64,000 nucleotides of DNA from Paracentrotus lividus (GCA_940671915.1 CALNVZ010003426.1:40043217-40107216), one strand, 5' to 3'; shown: positions 10,830 to 24,644, counted from the stretch's first letter. The notes: a model not told the origin generated them from the letters alone. Numbers and translations are program-made.

Positions 10830-12199
10830 ATGAATCAACGTTTCTTGAGAGCAATAATATAGACAAGTTTACGGGAGGAGATTGATCAGTTCGTAGAAAG
10901 AAAACGAAGACCCTAAACTGGCTGACTTAATGAATAATGAGCATTTTCATTCACTTTCTGCATAATTAATCAAGATCCATACACAGCATTAATTCAACAT
11001 CACGTAGCCACCTGACATTTTTTTTCTCAAAAACCTCTCAAAGCTGCTTCCCCGAGGCCAGAAAAGTAATTTGACAACATGGATTCAACGGCTTATACTA
11101 TGCCCGCAACAACTTTTCTTTTTGGGCCTAGAAGGTTTTGTAAATCTGTTTAACAATTAACATACTAAGTAGTTCTTGTTCTCAGCAGACAGACGATAAT
11201 TTCTTATTATCACTTCATCAAGTTTCATCTGCTTTTCTCTCTTTTTGTCTTCGTCTTTATAAGCCATTAGGTTCATTATCACGCATTCATGTTTTGCGAA
11301 TACTTCAGTGGCATAGTGGGTGCTACCTGTAGTTCTATTTTTTTTTTTAAATATTCATAAGCGGACATTAAAAAATATGATAAAACACGAGATGCTATAA
11401 TGTGCTTAACTGTAAAAAAGAGAACAGCGAATGATTTGCGTTACTTTATATGGAATTTGGCGTAATGGTAAGTGTACAACACATAATTCATCTAAGTACT
11501 GTCTTGTAGAATTTTTCTTTATTACAAGTTTATAATAATTGCAAATATACACTCTTATCCAAAACATTCGCAACCCGTTGGAAAATATCAGTGGCATATA
11601 CCGTACATATATTCTTAAACGTTTTCTAATGGAAAATTGATTGGAACATTACTGTGCACGTACATTAGAGATGTAATATCAGGAATAGCACATGAGAGCA
11701 GTTATAATGGGTATACGCGTAACTTATATTTTATATGATTATACTTGCTGGGATTTCGTCCATTTTTTCCTTTCCAAGGATATAAGTGATTAGTATAGCG
11801 TCATGACTACGCGGTCAACGCTCCCCATAAACACAACATGAGAAATTTATTCTCTTCTAGACTGGTATTATTCGCGCCTTTTCAGCGCTAAACCCGCCCG
11901 GAGGACAGGGTTCCAATTTGTAGCAATTTGACATACCTACCAGTGACTTATGAAAAAAAACCCCTCTCTTTTCTATAAGCCATAATCCCTTTTCTATTTA
12001 GGACCAGTCTTGATATCGTTTTATGTGGTGGGAAATTAACGTATATCTGATAGGCGTCGTTCGGTATAAAACGTAATGCAGCTTTTCTCTAGATGTCTAA
12101 AATGTACTTTGGGGGCTTTAAGCTTATGCATTGGGCAAGCGGGCTGTAAAAATGATGGTGTCTTAATTCTCATCTGGTCAACATTATAAGAGAGATGGG

Positions 12200-12262
<63 letters not shown>
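10830..12262 (+). repeat. Second copy of the 1.4-kb duplicated block
   Basis: Matches 6950-8379 in the same orientation with small indels and occasional substitutions (agccattagg against agacattagg). It ends in a (GA)n tract (about 12205-12262) followed by poly-G, after which the two copies share nothing. Confidence 0.85.
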
Positions 12263-12272
<10 letters not shown>

Positions 12273-12274
12273 GG
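12263..12274. repeat. Poly-G tract after (GA)n
   Basis: Twelve or more G residues directly after the GA microsatellite. Confidence 0.9.
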
Positions 12275-12698
12275 TAAACACGGAGCACATTACAGAAAAT
12301 AGCAAACAAAAGATTAAAAAGCAACAAACAAACCCAAAGAAAAGAAAGGAAAAAAAGCAGCAACAGAAACACAGATTTCCGTTATTTTCAGAGGGCCATA
12401 TACTTTGACCATACGATGCAACTGTATGCTACGAAAAACATAAAAATGGAGAAAAACATCCCATCTTAGTCAACACCGGATACTATGTTACCATGGGAAC
12501 ATGTTAGAAAATCCCAACGCTACTTGTAGCAGAGTATGGTTGACAATGAACATCGATAGGAGTCTGCAATTGCATGGAAAGTGTTTGAAAAATGCATTGT
12601 GAAAAAAGAGGATTTTGTTGCTGAGATATTGTTTCGAAAAGGAGAGGCGTAGATAAGATTTTCCGTTTGTGTTGAGCGGGAGGGGATCGGTGGTGGTT

Positions 12699-12720
12699 GG
12701 GGGGGGGGGGGGGGGGGGGG
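12699..12720. repeat. Poly-G tract
   Basis: About 22 consecutive G residues. Runs of this length are prone to length error. Confidence 0.9.
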
Positions 12721-15700
12721 CTAATATACACATATGCAAAAACAAAGGTGTATTTGGGCCAAGGTATAAATTTACTTGTTAGGTGTTTTCCGAGCTTGTT
12801 TCCTGCTAGTGTAAGCGTCTCAAATACAGCGACTAATTTTTTTTTTAAATTCTATACTTCTTTGAAACAATATAGGTTAATAAAGATTACGAAATCATTT
12901 ATATACGAAATGAATATGCCTCTATGTCTATCCCACCTTTCATAAATATTTGGTAAAATAATTAAGATTTGATGTCCTTTTCCAGACATATAACCGAAAT
13001 AAGACAGGCGTTGTTGTTGTTGTTTTTGTTGGTTTTTTTTTTTCTCGTTTCAGCCTCTAGATCCTTCTATCATTATAATTCTCATTCCCCCCCTTATCCT
13101 ATTATAAGTTATTTCACCAAATTAGGATTCGCATTTATGCGATTTATTGATTTGCAGAAGCAAAGCCTCGCCGCTTAAACACATGCCCCAGAGGTTTTTT
13201 CCAAAAAAAAGAAAGAAAAAAAAAAGAAAAAAAGGATACAGTTATGATTTTCATCAAAGGCTCTGAAGGGGGAACATGTCGTAAAAGCCAATGGCCCACA
13301 TCGTTGGTTTCTATTCAGATGAAGCTGCTATCAAGATACTAGACGCTCCCATAGAAAATAATGAATGTAAAAATTGTATTGGTAAAGAACATCATTGATT
13401 GAAATTAGTACAATTTATTTTTCTTCTTCTTTTTGCCGATATAAACGTTTAAGAGTGTAATTGTGGTAATGTAAACGAGGGGTAATGATATAGGCTACAG
13501 CACAATGTCATGATTTTTAAAATGCAATTTTATAGCTTGTATTGGTTTAGGAAATGTATGTCTGTCATTCATTACAACTAGTATTAATTCTGTACTATGC
13601 ACGGCTTGCTATTTACTCGTATTTATATCATATCCAGCAAAGCTTTATTTGTTTTGTTTCAACGTTGCATAATCTTGTATAATTCAAGACACCAATCGAG
13701 AAATATGTCCTCTTAAACATTACTGAGTCAATCTAGATTTCCTAGAAGAAGCTGCGCTTAAACGATTCAATAATGACGAATGGAGTTGTATTTACTCAAA
13801 TGTATAAGATCTGAGAGGTTTATACATTTCCTTTAATTTACGGGCGCCTATAGTAGGCCAGATGTGTAGTTTCTATTGTTTCGTTATAAACTTACCTATA
13901 TAAAACATGTTAAAAATCAATGCCAGCGACGAGAGTGACCTTGATGTGTGTTATTCATTATTGTCTCGTTGCATTTGTACTTTTATGTTCGTAAAAAAAT
14001 GGGCAACTCTGTCAGTTTTTCACCGCGGTTTTGATGAATACAATATTATGTTGACTCTGGAGAAATGAAAATATACATGTAGGCGTTTGAAGATACATTC
14101 ACCTAAATACTTTTACACTTACCAATAACTGGACATGTTATCATGTAGACAATGAACTGCGTGCATCTATGAATATGTAGCATCAATGGAACCATGGAGG
14201 AATCATGGAGCTCTTTTTACTCCATGGAGGAATGGAACCTATACTACTCAGTTCGGACTATTATTCCAAAATGAGAATGTTTTTGCTAATAATAGAATGG
14301 CAGAAACTGGTGAATATTTCTTTTTGTAATATAAATTAAGGGAAGTGGTGGAGAATTATAGTGGAGATAGAAATATTGATAATAGTAAATAAATAAATAA
14401 ATAAATAATAAATAGATAAGTAAAAATATATCGTAAACGTCTATCCTCATAAATCTGTCATAATAATGCATATTATTAAAAATGATGCTCAATATCCTTT
14501 TTCGTTCGTTTGAACAATTAATTACAAAATGTGAACTCAACAGTGAAAATCAACTTTCTATTTTGCACGAAGAAAAATCGGGACAAAAGGGAATTGCGAA
14601 GAGGAATGAACGTGAAGCATTAGCAGAATAAAATAATCATCCTTTTCACAATATTATTTTAGGATTCCTAAACATCAACAACAACATCAACAACAAAATC
14701 TAACCTATTGTTGATGTATGTAATACCATGTAACTTTTGTTATTTTTAAAGGCCACTCCTCCGGGGCAAGACGCGTGGATAATCTTCAACTCTTCTCTCA
14801 ATAAATAATTTTACAATGCATTTGCGTAATTAACCCTCGTTATATCATTGATCTTGTTATGGGCAATTTTGTTTGTGGTTAAAGCAATTCAAGCGCAATT
14901 GTAAATCCTTAACCATTATTTTTGTATTGTTCTTTTTTTCAGGATAGGATGGAGCCAATGGATTATATTCAGTCTACTGCACAAGTCATTCCAAGAGAGG
15001 ACTAATATTCTAATCATCATGAAATCCCTTGCTCATTCTCCATCGAGTGTTGTTAATTAATTTTCCGTGCATCTTGCGCTTTCTCTTCTTCAACGCTCTT
15101 GAATATTTCATAGGCGATATTTGCATGTTTTATTCAAAGGTGTTTTGACCATGAAGTGACAGACTATTCCTCTGGAAGAGTAGTCATATACCGGGGAAAA
15201 TTACAAATAAACAAGCGTGATTAATATGTGCAGTATTCGAGTTGTCTTTCATTATATCTTACTTCTTTTCTACAATTTTTTTCTTCCGATTTTAACAATG
15301 AAATGAAAGGTTTTCAAATTATAGAGAAGGGGGACGTCCCCTGCGCCCCCCCCTCCCGACTGGATCCGCAACTGTGTTACGTCTATGCCTTCCGTTATAT
15401 TACACCTTGCAAAAATAAATAGATATTTTTCTTCAAGCAAGAAAGCGGCCACACCAGGCATTGGATTTCAACCTCATATACATGCACATGTATAGATGTC
15501 TGTTATATTTCTCCACTTCATATGACAAATGATAACCATTCCAACCCACCTCTCTTCTTTTCCTTTTCCATGATTGATAAATAGAGGGTGAGATAACAGT
15601 AAACTATAAGATCAAATGAAAAAATAAAAATAAATAAAAATGAATTTAAAAAATCCAACTAGCAAGCAAGCAAGCAAGCAAAAAAAAAAAACAAAAAACA

Positions 15701-18700
15701 AAACAAATCCATAAAACCCCCCCCAAAAAAAAAAACCCAAACAAACAAGAGAATCAAGAAAGAAAAAAAAATAAAGAGAGAGAGAGAGAGGGAGGGTGGG
15801 TTAGAATAAAATGTGGAGCAGAAGAAGAAGACAAGGAAGAACAGCAACACGTAACGAATAAAAAAAAATGATCAAGAAACTTATTTTTTTTGCACATGAC
15901 CCGTGCCTCAAATCCTTTTTCCATAACCCATATTCATATATCCTTGTAAAGTGATGAGGAATGAGATAAACCAATATGATCTTTATAACATGATACAGCA
16001 AGATCTGTTTCTCATTGTAAATCAAGGCAACAATGTGACATTGACAATATTAACCACACATTTATTTTATAAAAAAAACCTGCTAAAATTCACATTGAAT
16101 GATCATACTCTAAAATGTAAAACTGCACTTGTTAAAATGTTTAGCCTTTTCCTTCTTCTTGGACATTTTCCCCCAAATTTGCCTTTATTTTCAGTTCTTC
16201 GTATTCTTGTTCACTTTTAATTGTTAATGTTTTCTCACAAAATTTCGTATTGCTTATTATTTTTTAAAGTAAATATATTTATACTAAACGTAATTAAAAT
16301 ATGTTGTTGTTGAGAAGACCAGATAACATTTTTTTTTTTTTTAAGACTCCTTTTTATTTTATCTTTATATTTATTTATAAATGGACATTCAGGATAGTCC
16401 CATGGAAAAGTAGGTTAACCGTCTCCTATAGTTCCCTGATTGATATAATCAAATTAACCTATTTCATTTTCTCCCTTCTTACCATTTTCAATTCCCGAGG
16501 GTCTGATTTAAATTGTTAACTATGTCATTTAGAAGGTCACAAGGTAATTTTCTATAAAAATGTATTTAGTTGGGTCATTTTTGTCGTTTATGAGAAAAGT
16601 CCATTAAGCATGAACAGATTATAAATGATTAAGTAAAAAAAAATTAAGTAAAACTTATAGGTTTTGAAGTCATAACCTGAACATATATCTCAAATATTAA
16701 CTTCAATATTATCTGTCTTATTTGGAATTTGTATTTTTGTACAATGTTAATTCTGTCTATAGCATTTTTGTCTAGTATATTAATTTTGATTATTACTCGT
16801 CTGGTATTAATTAGTAATATTGGATTGATGTAGTGTACGAAAATGAATAAACTATATTTAGTCAGATATTGTGCTTTACATGTACGTTTTTAAATTCAAT
16901 TATTTTTAGTCTCTGTATAACTCCTATTTTTTTTTAATGTTTGGATCAATAAAACCATTTTCTTCTCGGCTCTATAACTTCATAACAGTTGTCCATGATG
17001 AGTGGACTAAAAAATGCCATGGGCCTCGTTGTTGTGTAAAATTAGTTTCTGTATTGCTTGCGATTTTTTTTTTTTACACAAAATATATAACATTTTAATG
17101 ATAAACAAACAAAGGAGTTTTTGGTTCCCACCAATAAACGTGATGATACATGTGCGAACCAGATTGAAATAATTTCGTAAATGACCCACTTTTATATGCG
17201 AGTACACCACCATTATGTTTCAATTACTTCTGCAATGACCTGTATTTCAAAATTTGTTCAAGGAATCGAAATACATTATCCAGTAATTTGAGCTTATGAA
17301 ATGATGGATAAACTATTGATAAGCGAATGATTCATTATTGAACCATGTTTTTCTAATTATTATAGAATTTGGTGACATAACATTTGCTTTGTCGACAATC
17401 GCTCCTGGCTTTAGGTCTTAGATGTAGACTCAAGAGTTAGCATTGCAGTAGGGTTTTTGTGATTGGTTAAGGGTTAGATTTATGGTAGGGTTCAGTGTTC
17501 AAGTTTTCTGCCTTCCCCCTGTTCCCCAGCTGATCTTACTACCCTTTCGCCTAATGGGATCGCCTGCGTTCAGTATCTAATGGGCAGAGTCTGAATCAAA
17601 TTCTAATTCACAAATAAACACAAATTGAGAGAAAGGACTCGAGAAGAAGAAGAATTAGTGTATGGAATTTACGTCCTTTGTTGGTCGCTGTCCATATTTC
17701 TTTTGATAGGCATGTATGTCCATTATAAGTATTTACGATTTGTAACCAATTATACGAATATATTATAACAAAACATGCTCACACGCTTTAAATAAATCTC
17801 TTCATTATCATTGTTTATACAAGGGTGGATCTCTCAAAATGATTATTGTTTTAATACAACACTTTGATATTTTTGTTTGAATTAATTTGTACATGTTACC
17901 GATGATGCAAGTTCTACTTAAATGATATTTATTTCTGTGCTTTAACATTGTTAACGGCAATGAAGAAAGATTTCTAACTGTTCTTCCATTACAGTCATAT
18001 ACTTTCTGAAAAATAAAGACATTCAAATTACTTATGATTCTAATTTATATATCCATAATAGACCTAATTGGATACATTTGCCCATTTTTAGTAGATTATG
18101 CATGGTTATCATTATCATTTCGTTATTTCAACATAATAACATAATCATGTTAGGTTTAGCTGTATCATCGCTCAGAAAGGGAAAACAACAATGGCTGTAG
18201 TTTAATGTATAAATATGCCACAAAAACAATGGAGCAAATTTTCCAATTTTTCCCACACTGGTCTTATGCACGTTTGTAGCAATTTATGCTTTTTGAAAAA
18301 TTTACATGATTCTGCAGTGATTGTCTATAACCAACCACACTTGGGAAATGGTGGCTATATAACATGTATAACATGTACTGTGATGACATCTACAGTATAC
18401 CGTTCGTGTGCATACATTACACCTAATACATTAATATAGCTATATGCATGCAGAGCAAAAAAAAAAATAATTATATTCGTAATATGTAAATCAATACTAG
18501 AATGGATTTCTGATCTTTTTCAGTATGCTTTTGGGAAATCGTTGGAAGCGATTTTTGACACTTGCCTTAAAACGATTTATTCCAAGAAGATCGACAGTCA
18601 TCAATATTTCCATTACAATATACTTTAAACCATATATTAAACTGCAACTTTCAAATGAGGAAAAGTTTGGAAAATATTTAAAAATATTTACGTGCATGTA

Positions 18701-21190
18701 ATTCTTATGAATAAAATATAATATACACCCAACATATCGAGAAGTATGAAATACTGAGATACAATATAGAGTTTCTTAATGCAATAAATTACAATTTATG
18801 CACTTATGTAGCTGATCATTGTATTCAAAACATAAATAATCATTGATCAGTCGGGTGGTACAGTATAACTTACCAATAAGGTATAGCCAGTATAGCCAGT
18901 AAGTGGTCGTCTCAACGTTCCAATATTTCTAGCGGCCAAATCTTTCTGTGAAGAAAACCTTCCGCGTTAATTCAACAAGAAACAGTGATGCCTGTGAAAA
19001 ATTTATTTCTTTTCACTGAAAATGGCAAAGGGTTGAATCATAAAAGATGACAAATCAAACCAAAAGTACTTTAATTGACCCGTCCCTGTGTTCGCTATAA
19101 AAACAGTTGCAGGTCTTCACGGAAAAGTCCTCCAGGCCTGTCCGCACCCGATGATCTCTCGCCGCGTACTGACAAAGACCGTAGCTGCTTCTCACATCGT
19201 CCGCGTTTTCTGCCCTTGTCCCAGGCGTTGACTTTTGTGTATGGTGAGTATACCGGTGTTGGGATTACTGAGGGATGATCCCAAGTAAATCGGAACCCAT
19301 GGTTTATTGATTGGGTAGACGGTTTAGGGTGGGAAAAACAAGACCGGATGAAACGCTCAATAGATAGGACATCGATCCAAATCTGGAATGCGGTAAACAA
19401 CTTCTACAACTATTTTCTTGAAGAACTTTTAATGATTTTTCAGGACTGCCACAGGCAATTTGCGATCATTCTTGAAACGTTGAAATCAAGCCTATATACC
19501 AGTAGAATGATGGTCATAGGGTTTGGATTAAAATGTAAGCAATGGTAAGTTGAGCTTTAGACAAATAGGAACAATCCGCATAAGGTAAAAAGAAAGGACG
19601 AATCTTGAAGAGGAAATAGGAAACAATACGTTATGTGAACGAGATACGAGGAAAAGGAAGTAGAAAGAAAAGAAGAAGAAGACAAAAAATGAACATAATA
19701 AGAATAAACGAGGTGAATTGGTATCCGTTTAAAAGCAAGATCTAAATGGTATTCAGATTTTGAAAAACATTTAGAAATGATGTACTTAAAAAGTTTTATA
19801 GCACAATGATGAGAGCATGACTGCAATAGTCAATTTTAGTCGTTTTGATACTTATCATAATTATAAGCCTATAACATCACATACTTTATTTAGAACTTTT
19901 GATTGTGTATAACAGGGAGATCGTCTTCCCATCTCCCTGTATAATATTCTTCTTTTTGAATTTGTATCGTGGTTGGATAATACTTTTTGTTAATTTCTTC
20001 CGTTTCCTTGGTAATGGTAAGTGAAGTAAAACATATAATATAGTAAAAGTAAAATGACAAAGTAATTTGACAGGCAGATGCCAATCACTCAGGGTTACTG
20101 GCAGTACATTATGTTTAATCCTTTAATCTACAAGAGATTAATTAAGTCGTGGAAGAGTGCATTAATGAATAAGAAAAGGGCATTGACAATGAACCAGAAC
20201 AAGTCTAGCAATGCACTTTTTATTTTTAGAAAGTGATTTTCTAGGATTTGAGCTGAATCATAGAACATTGTTCCTTAATTGGTAGGCCGTTACCAAATTT
20301 AGTGAACCTGAGAAATTCATCTATGCACTTGTCGTGCTTGTTATTTAATGATACTGATCATTTAAAATTATTTTCGATTGTGTTTTGTTTTTTGCTTATC
20401 TTGGAAGAGGATAACGTTATGGTATATCAAATAAAAAATATTTAGACCCTTTTGAATAAAAAACTATAGGCCTACAACTTTCTACCAAATTTGTTCAACA
20501 TCTGACATCTACAAAGACATAATGACATTAAAAATAAATCAAATCAATAACGACAGCATTATGGCACAGTTGAACAAGTCTTATTTCCCTCCTTACAGTG
20601 TACCGTGACAGTTATGTCATATGCTTTTAAATAGTTCGTAGATCCTATCATTAGTTTTCCAACTACTGTCTCAGGATTTATGAATTTGTATATTGTGTAT
20701 TATATGTCAAGGTATCTTATCTATGTAAGGTGTAATGCATACTGGTTTTCCTCCTACTTCTTTTTTTTACTCCCGAATAGAAAGGAATGCCATTTTTGGT
20801 ATGAGAAAGGGCCACCATGAGGAATATGGATGGGTGATGCCCATGTTGTACATGTCACAGTGTTGAATGCATGATTTATATCTCCGACCTAACGCTATGG
20901 CCTGAACAGGGTGAAAGCCTTTCTGCCCTCGGAAAGGAAGCCTTTTTGAGAATAAGGAAAATCAATAGCCCATCATCAGCGCCTTATTGAGAGGTATCAG
21001 TAACAAAAGGCTCTTCACTACAGCTCATCCCATTGTAAGCATTGTTCACCGTCTTGTAATCTGGCTGCTAAACAAATCGCCTTACAAACGCGAACAAGAT
21101 TGGACTGAAAGGATGATAGAAAACCACTCGAGCGTCAATAGATGAGGGGTTGGAATGTCCCGTTGAAAAAGGCGGACCCCTGCTGGAATG
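12721..21190. other. Long gene-poor interval
   Basis: I see no coding region, tRNA or rRNA that can be supported across about 8.5 kb. Open frames are short, AT-rich and without recognisable motifs. Minor structures: (AAAT)n near 14386-14410, A/AC-rich tracts at 15660-15790, and a short repeated tccatggaggaat motif near 14190-14235. Exons too short for ORF detection or distal regulatory DNA of the flanking genes could be hidden here. Confidence 0.45.
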
Positions 21191-21204
21191 AACATAATGT
21201 ATAG

Positions 21205-21465
21205 GTGTGAAACACGGTGAAAACACAGTGTGAACACAGAGGAAACACAGTGGAAGCAGAGTGTGAAACCATCTTCATCTCCATTTTCACACTGTTAAAA
21301 CTTGAGCGTTTTAACAATGTGAATCGCATCTTCACAATGTGAGAGAGTATATTCAATGTGTGAAACACAGTGTAAACACAATGGAAACACAATTTGAAAT
21401 CATCCTTACACTATCAAATTCTAGCATGTTAACACTGTGAACAACATCCTCACAATGTTAATCCG
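21205..21465. repeat. Two diverged tandem units built on aacacagtgtgaa motifs
   Basis: Unit 1 (about 21207-21355) and unit 2 (about 21357-21463) share the order gtgaaacac, acagtgt, ggaaacacag/a, gaaa(c/t)catc, cacactgttaaaa-type and catc(t/c)tcacaatgt. The internal motifs are partly self-complementary. No coding role seen. Confidence 0.6.
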
Positions 21466-21564
21466 AAAATCACGATGCGAATACCTCTTGAAGAATGGAT
21501 GTTGCCAATTACATGGATATAACATAATTATGTGGGACTAAAGTAGCAAGAAGTTAATTTTTTA

Positions 21565-21617
21565 TTTTTTATTTTTTATTTATTTATTTTTTTTTTTTTT
21601 TTTTTTTTTTTGGGGGG
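21565..21617. repeat. T-rich / poly-T tract followed by poly-G
   Basis: A homopolymer-like T run ends in gggggggg at 21612-21619. Confidence 0.85.
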
Positions 21618-21646
21618 GGCGGCTAATTTTAGGGGGCTAGTATAAC

Positions 21647-21809
21647 AGATATTGACTGATGGGGTTTGTAAAACAACATTCTTTGGGCCGCCTAAAGGAA
21701 TCATATTTTCCCTCAGCGCTTCGCGCTTCGGGAAAATATAACCCATTGGGAAAATATAAATCTGACGGTCCAAAGAATGTTATATTACACACCCCATCAG
21801 TCAATATCT
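21647..21809. mobile_element. Short foldback (MITE-like) element, 163 bp
   Basis: The left arm agatattgactgatggggt and acattctttgggccg are mirrored on the right as cggtccaaagaatgt and accccatcagtcaatatct. Between them lies cagcgcttcgcgcttcggg. No target duplication is obvious. It looks like a non-autonomous foldback element of unknown family. Confidence 0.7.
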
Positions 21810-22337
21810 TTATAATATCTATACATATATATATTATGAGGAACAATCAACATACAACATTTCAGTTGGAAACCGCTTTCAGGAGAAGTGCGGATAATGT
21901 AGATGGCGCTGTTTTTGTTGAAAGAAATTGTTAAATAAATCTGTTTGATTCATGTCGAATGTCCGCTCGGTTTTTCTTAACCACCTCTGAGTTAATTTAA
22001 AGTTTGGGCAATAGTCAACAGATCACTTTCCTACTGAGCTTCCATCCGTTTTGGTCTAATAATTATTTCCCAAGCTTTCTATCAGGTGTAGTATTAACCA
22101 AAGCCCCTCCAGTGTTGTTTGCTGTTTAACTATCATAAATTAATATTATTACTTTTCCCCATAATGCTCAAAGCGCTTCATAGTGTATTTATTAATGATA
22201 AAGATACAAACAAATTTTCAGAATTTATCTAGAGTTTTTCGACAGGAATCGTAATTTTGTCAGTTAAGGGACATGTCATTTAAACACATTCTTCATGTCA
22301 TTCATTTTCATATTAACAGATGCTTCGATGCGTTTCA

Positions 22338-22477
22338 GGACAACTACCCCTTGGACAATTACCCCTCAAACAACAACCCTCAAAATTAGGTTAGCGTTAT
22401 GGATGTATAAAGATAGGGGGTAGAATTTTGGCGGGGGTGGTTGTCCGTGGGGGTAATTGTCAAGGGGTAGTTGTCCT
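22338..22477. mobile_element. Short foldback element, 140 bp
   Basis: The left arm aggacaactaccccttgg then caattacccc is mirrored by ggggtaattgtc then aaggggtagttgtcct. The near-perfect 30-base arms form a strong hairpin. No coding sequence. Confidence 0.7.
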
Positions 22478-23084
22478 TAAACAGTTTCGATGTAGCAGAG
22501 CTAGTTTGGTTTACCTTTCATAATCACGTATACGATATTAGTTTAAATCAATCCTCAGTTGGTATCCATCACACTTTCTAAAACATCCTCTCCATATTTT
22601 CCAATTGTCATGATTATGTACATGTATCATTCTTCATGTTACTCTATTTTCTGTTTATACTCACCTTTTATTAAGTTTTATTCTTCTTCAGGATTTACCC
22701 ACAGTTCTACGTAGTTCTATATCCATTAGCCACTTTTCAATCAATTTGTAGATGCCGAATAACTTTTCTGACCAAAAGTTCACAATATAGGCCTATGAAT
22801 TTTTTCTAGGAGTATAGGTAGCGTTTTATTATCTCTTCCATTAGAATAATCTAAAGTAAAAATAGATACCGACATGAACCAGCCGCAATTTTCAAAATAT
22901 GATTTTATGCAATATTTTCGTGGTACGCGACCTTGAAAAATATTCTAGGTATTAATTTCTTCTGCTCTATTTTGTATTCTTTTTAAGATTTCCTACAAAT
23001 AACACCAATTTAAACCAAAGGATAATCTGAGACTTTTTAAACCGAAAAGCTTTCCCTTTTATTTGGTTGACGAACACATACACA

Positions 23085-23266
23085 TCCACTAACACACAAA
23101 CACACACACCTGAACCCACCATACACACACACGTTACGCACACACACACACACACCACACACACACACAACACACACACACCCTCTCTCTCTCTCTTCTC
23201 TCACCCACCCACCCACCGCAACATAATGCATCATGCTCATTCTGTCTCTCTCTCTCCCTCTCTCTC
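23085..23266. repeat. (CA)n, (CCCA)n and (TC)n microsatellite cluster
   Basis: Adjoining CA, TC and cccacc repeats. Open frames through it on both strands are artefacts of the repeats. Confidence 0.9.
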
Positions 23267-23390
23267 TCATGCCCTGTTTCTCCTTAAGTGCTTAATCCAC
23301 TATTTCTGTGCCCAGAACATCTCACACCCAATTTCTCTTTGTACAAAAACAAACATATCACTTTACATTTCATTGAGATATATTAACATC

Positions 23391-23396
23391 TTTATT
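23391..23396 (-). terminator. Candidate poly(A) signal of SM50
   Basis: AATAAA on the minus strand, about 345 bases past the predicted SM50 stop. Confidence 0.35.
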
Positions 23397-23740
23397 TACC
23401 ATCTTTAATGTGATTCCAGTCATAGTCTGTACACAATTATGTCCCATATATTTTTCTATAAAAAAAGTAAAATAATTCAGACCCCCCCAAATGAAAACAA
23501 AAACAAACAAACAAACAACAACTAACAAAGAAACTGAGAGAACAGACCAGAGCCGGAAGCGTTAATATTATCAAGTAATATTATTTAATAATAAAACACA
23601 TTTGGAGCTAATTATGTTCAAGTTCCCCTCCTTTTTTTGTTATCTCCATCAAATTCCATAGATTATGTTATATTCACACCACACGAACGCCAAAACAAAA
23701 CGTTTCGCTACAGTCTTTAAAAGAAATGAAACTAATAATT

Positions 23741-24539
23741 TCAGTCGAGTTCAGGTTGCAAACACGTCATTTGTTGCAGCATACGTGCGTCGGTTAAACC
23801 TTGGGTTTGGATTACCCACGCCAGCTGCTGTGGACCGTCCCGCCTCCTGGTTGTTGCGGACCCCATGCCTGGTTGTTGCGGACCCATTGCCCTGGGTTGT
23901 TGCGGACCCATACCTGGTTGTTGTGGACCCATACCTGGTTGTTGACCGCCCATTCCTGGTTGTTGACCGCCCATTCCTGGTTGCTGACCACCAAATCCTG
24001 GGTTGTTCATTCCCGGTCCCTGGCCGGGTGGGATGTTTACGCCAGCAGGTACTTCACAGACGAAAGCGCGCATCTCAGTGACTGCCAGCAGATCCCACTG
24101 AGGTCCGACGCCAGCGGGGATCTGTTGGCCACCTTGTCCTGGTCTGGTAGGTGGGGCCTGACGCTTCATGATTGGAGCCGATCCTGGTGCGGGTGCAAGG
24201 GGATTTTGTGGGTTCACGGGCCAGCCGCGTGATGGGCCACCACCAGCACCGGGGCGAGGAGGAGCCATGGCAGTGCTGCCGAAAGCTGAGAATCCGTTTG
24301 GATAAGCTGGTGTACCATCTTCCCAGAAGAAAGGATTCATGCTGTTCCATCCAAGCCAGATCTCATTTTCCATCTGATTATCCTGCGAAAAGGCACCCAC
24401 CATCTGGTAGATTTCCATGTTTTCAAGAGCAGATCCAACTGAAGCTAGAGAGCCCATTTTAGCAGGTCCGTTTCCGCAGGGAGTAATCATTTCACAGAAT
24501 TCGGAAGCCATGCCGTAGGGTACGCGCATATTGAAGTAC
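23741..24539 (-). CDS. SM50: Spicule matrix protein SM50, exon 2 (C-type lectin domain, GMGGQQP repeats)
   Basis: The acceptor tgtatacag precedes GTACTTCAAT. The split codon fits a first exon ending ...CYR, giving the family signature CYRYFNMRVPY. With a 35-residue first exon, residues to about 196 are the C-type lectin-like domain: ASEFCEMITPCGNGPAKMG, IWLGWNSMNPFFWEDGTPAYP at about 95-115, RAFVCEV at about 192-198. A Pro/Gly/Gln array follows (PGMGGQQ and PGMGPQQ, about eight units), far shorter than the roughly 450-residue S. purpuratus protein implies. The array is out of register in places. The C-terminal NPNPRFNR and RMLQQ blocks lie in different frames, joined by removing one G in cgacgcacg (near 23782), which gives FNRPRMLQ. 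The protein is secreted by primary mesenchyme cells and occluded in spicule calcite. No first exon is visible between here and SM37. Confidence 0.88.
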
Positions 24540-24639
24540 CTGTATACAGCAATAGAAAATAGGACATGGAAATCGACTGTAAGGTACAAAATAGAATTTG
24601 CAAAAATACAACGTAAAAAGAAAAATTAACCCCCCCTCC

Positions 24640-24644
24640 CCCCC

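Noticed and set aside
19095-19400. 101-codon minus-strand frame in a locally GC-richer patch
   Set aside because: No recognisable motif, and an overlapping plus-strand frame is equally good. Nothing supports either as a gene.
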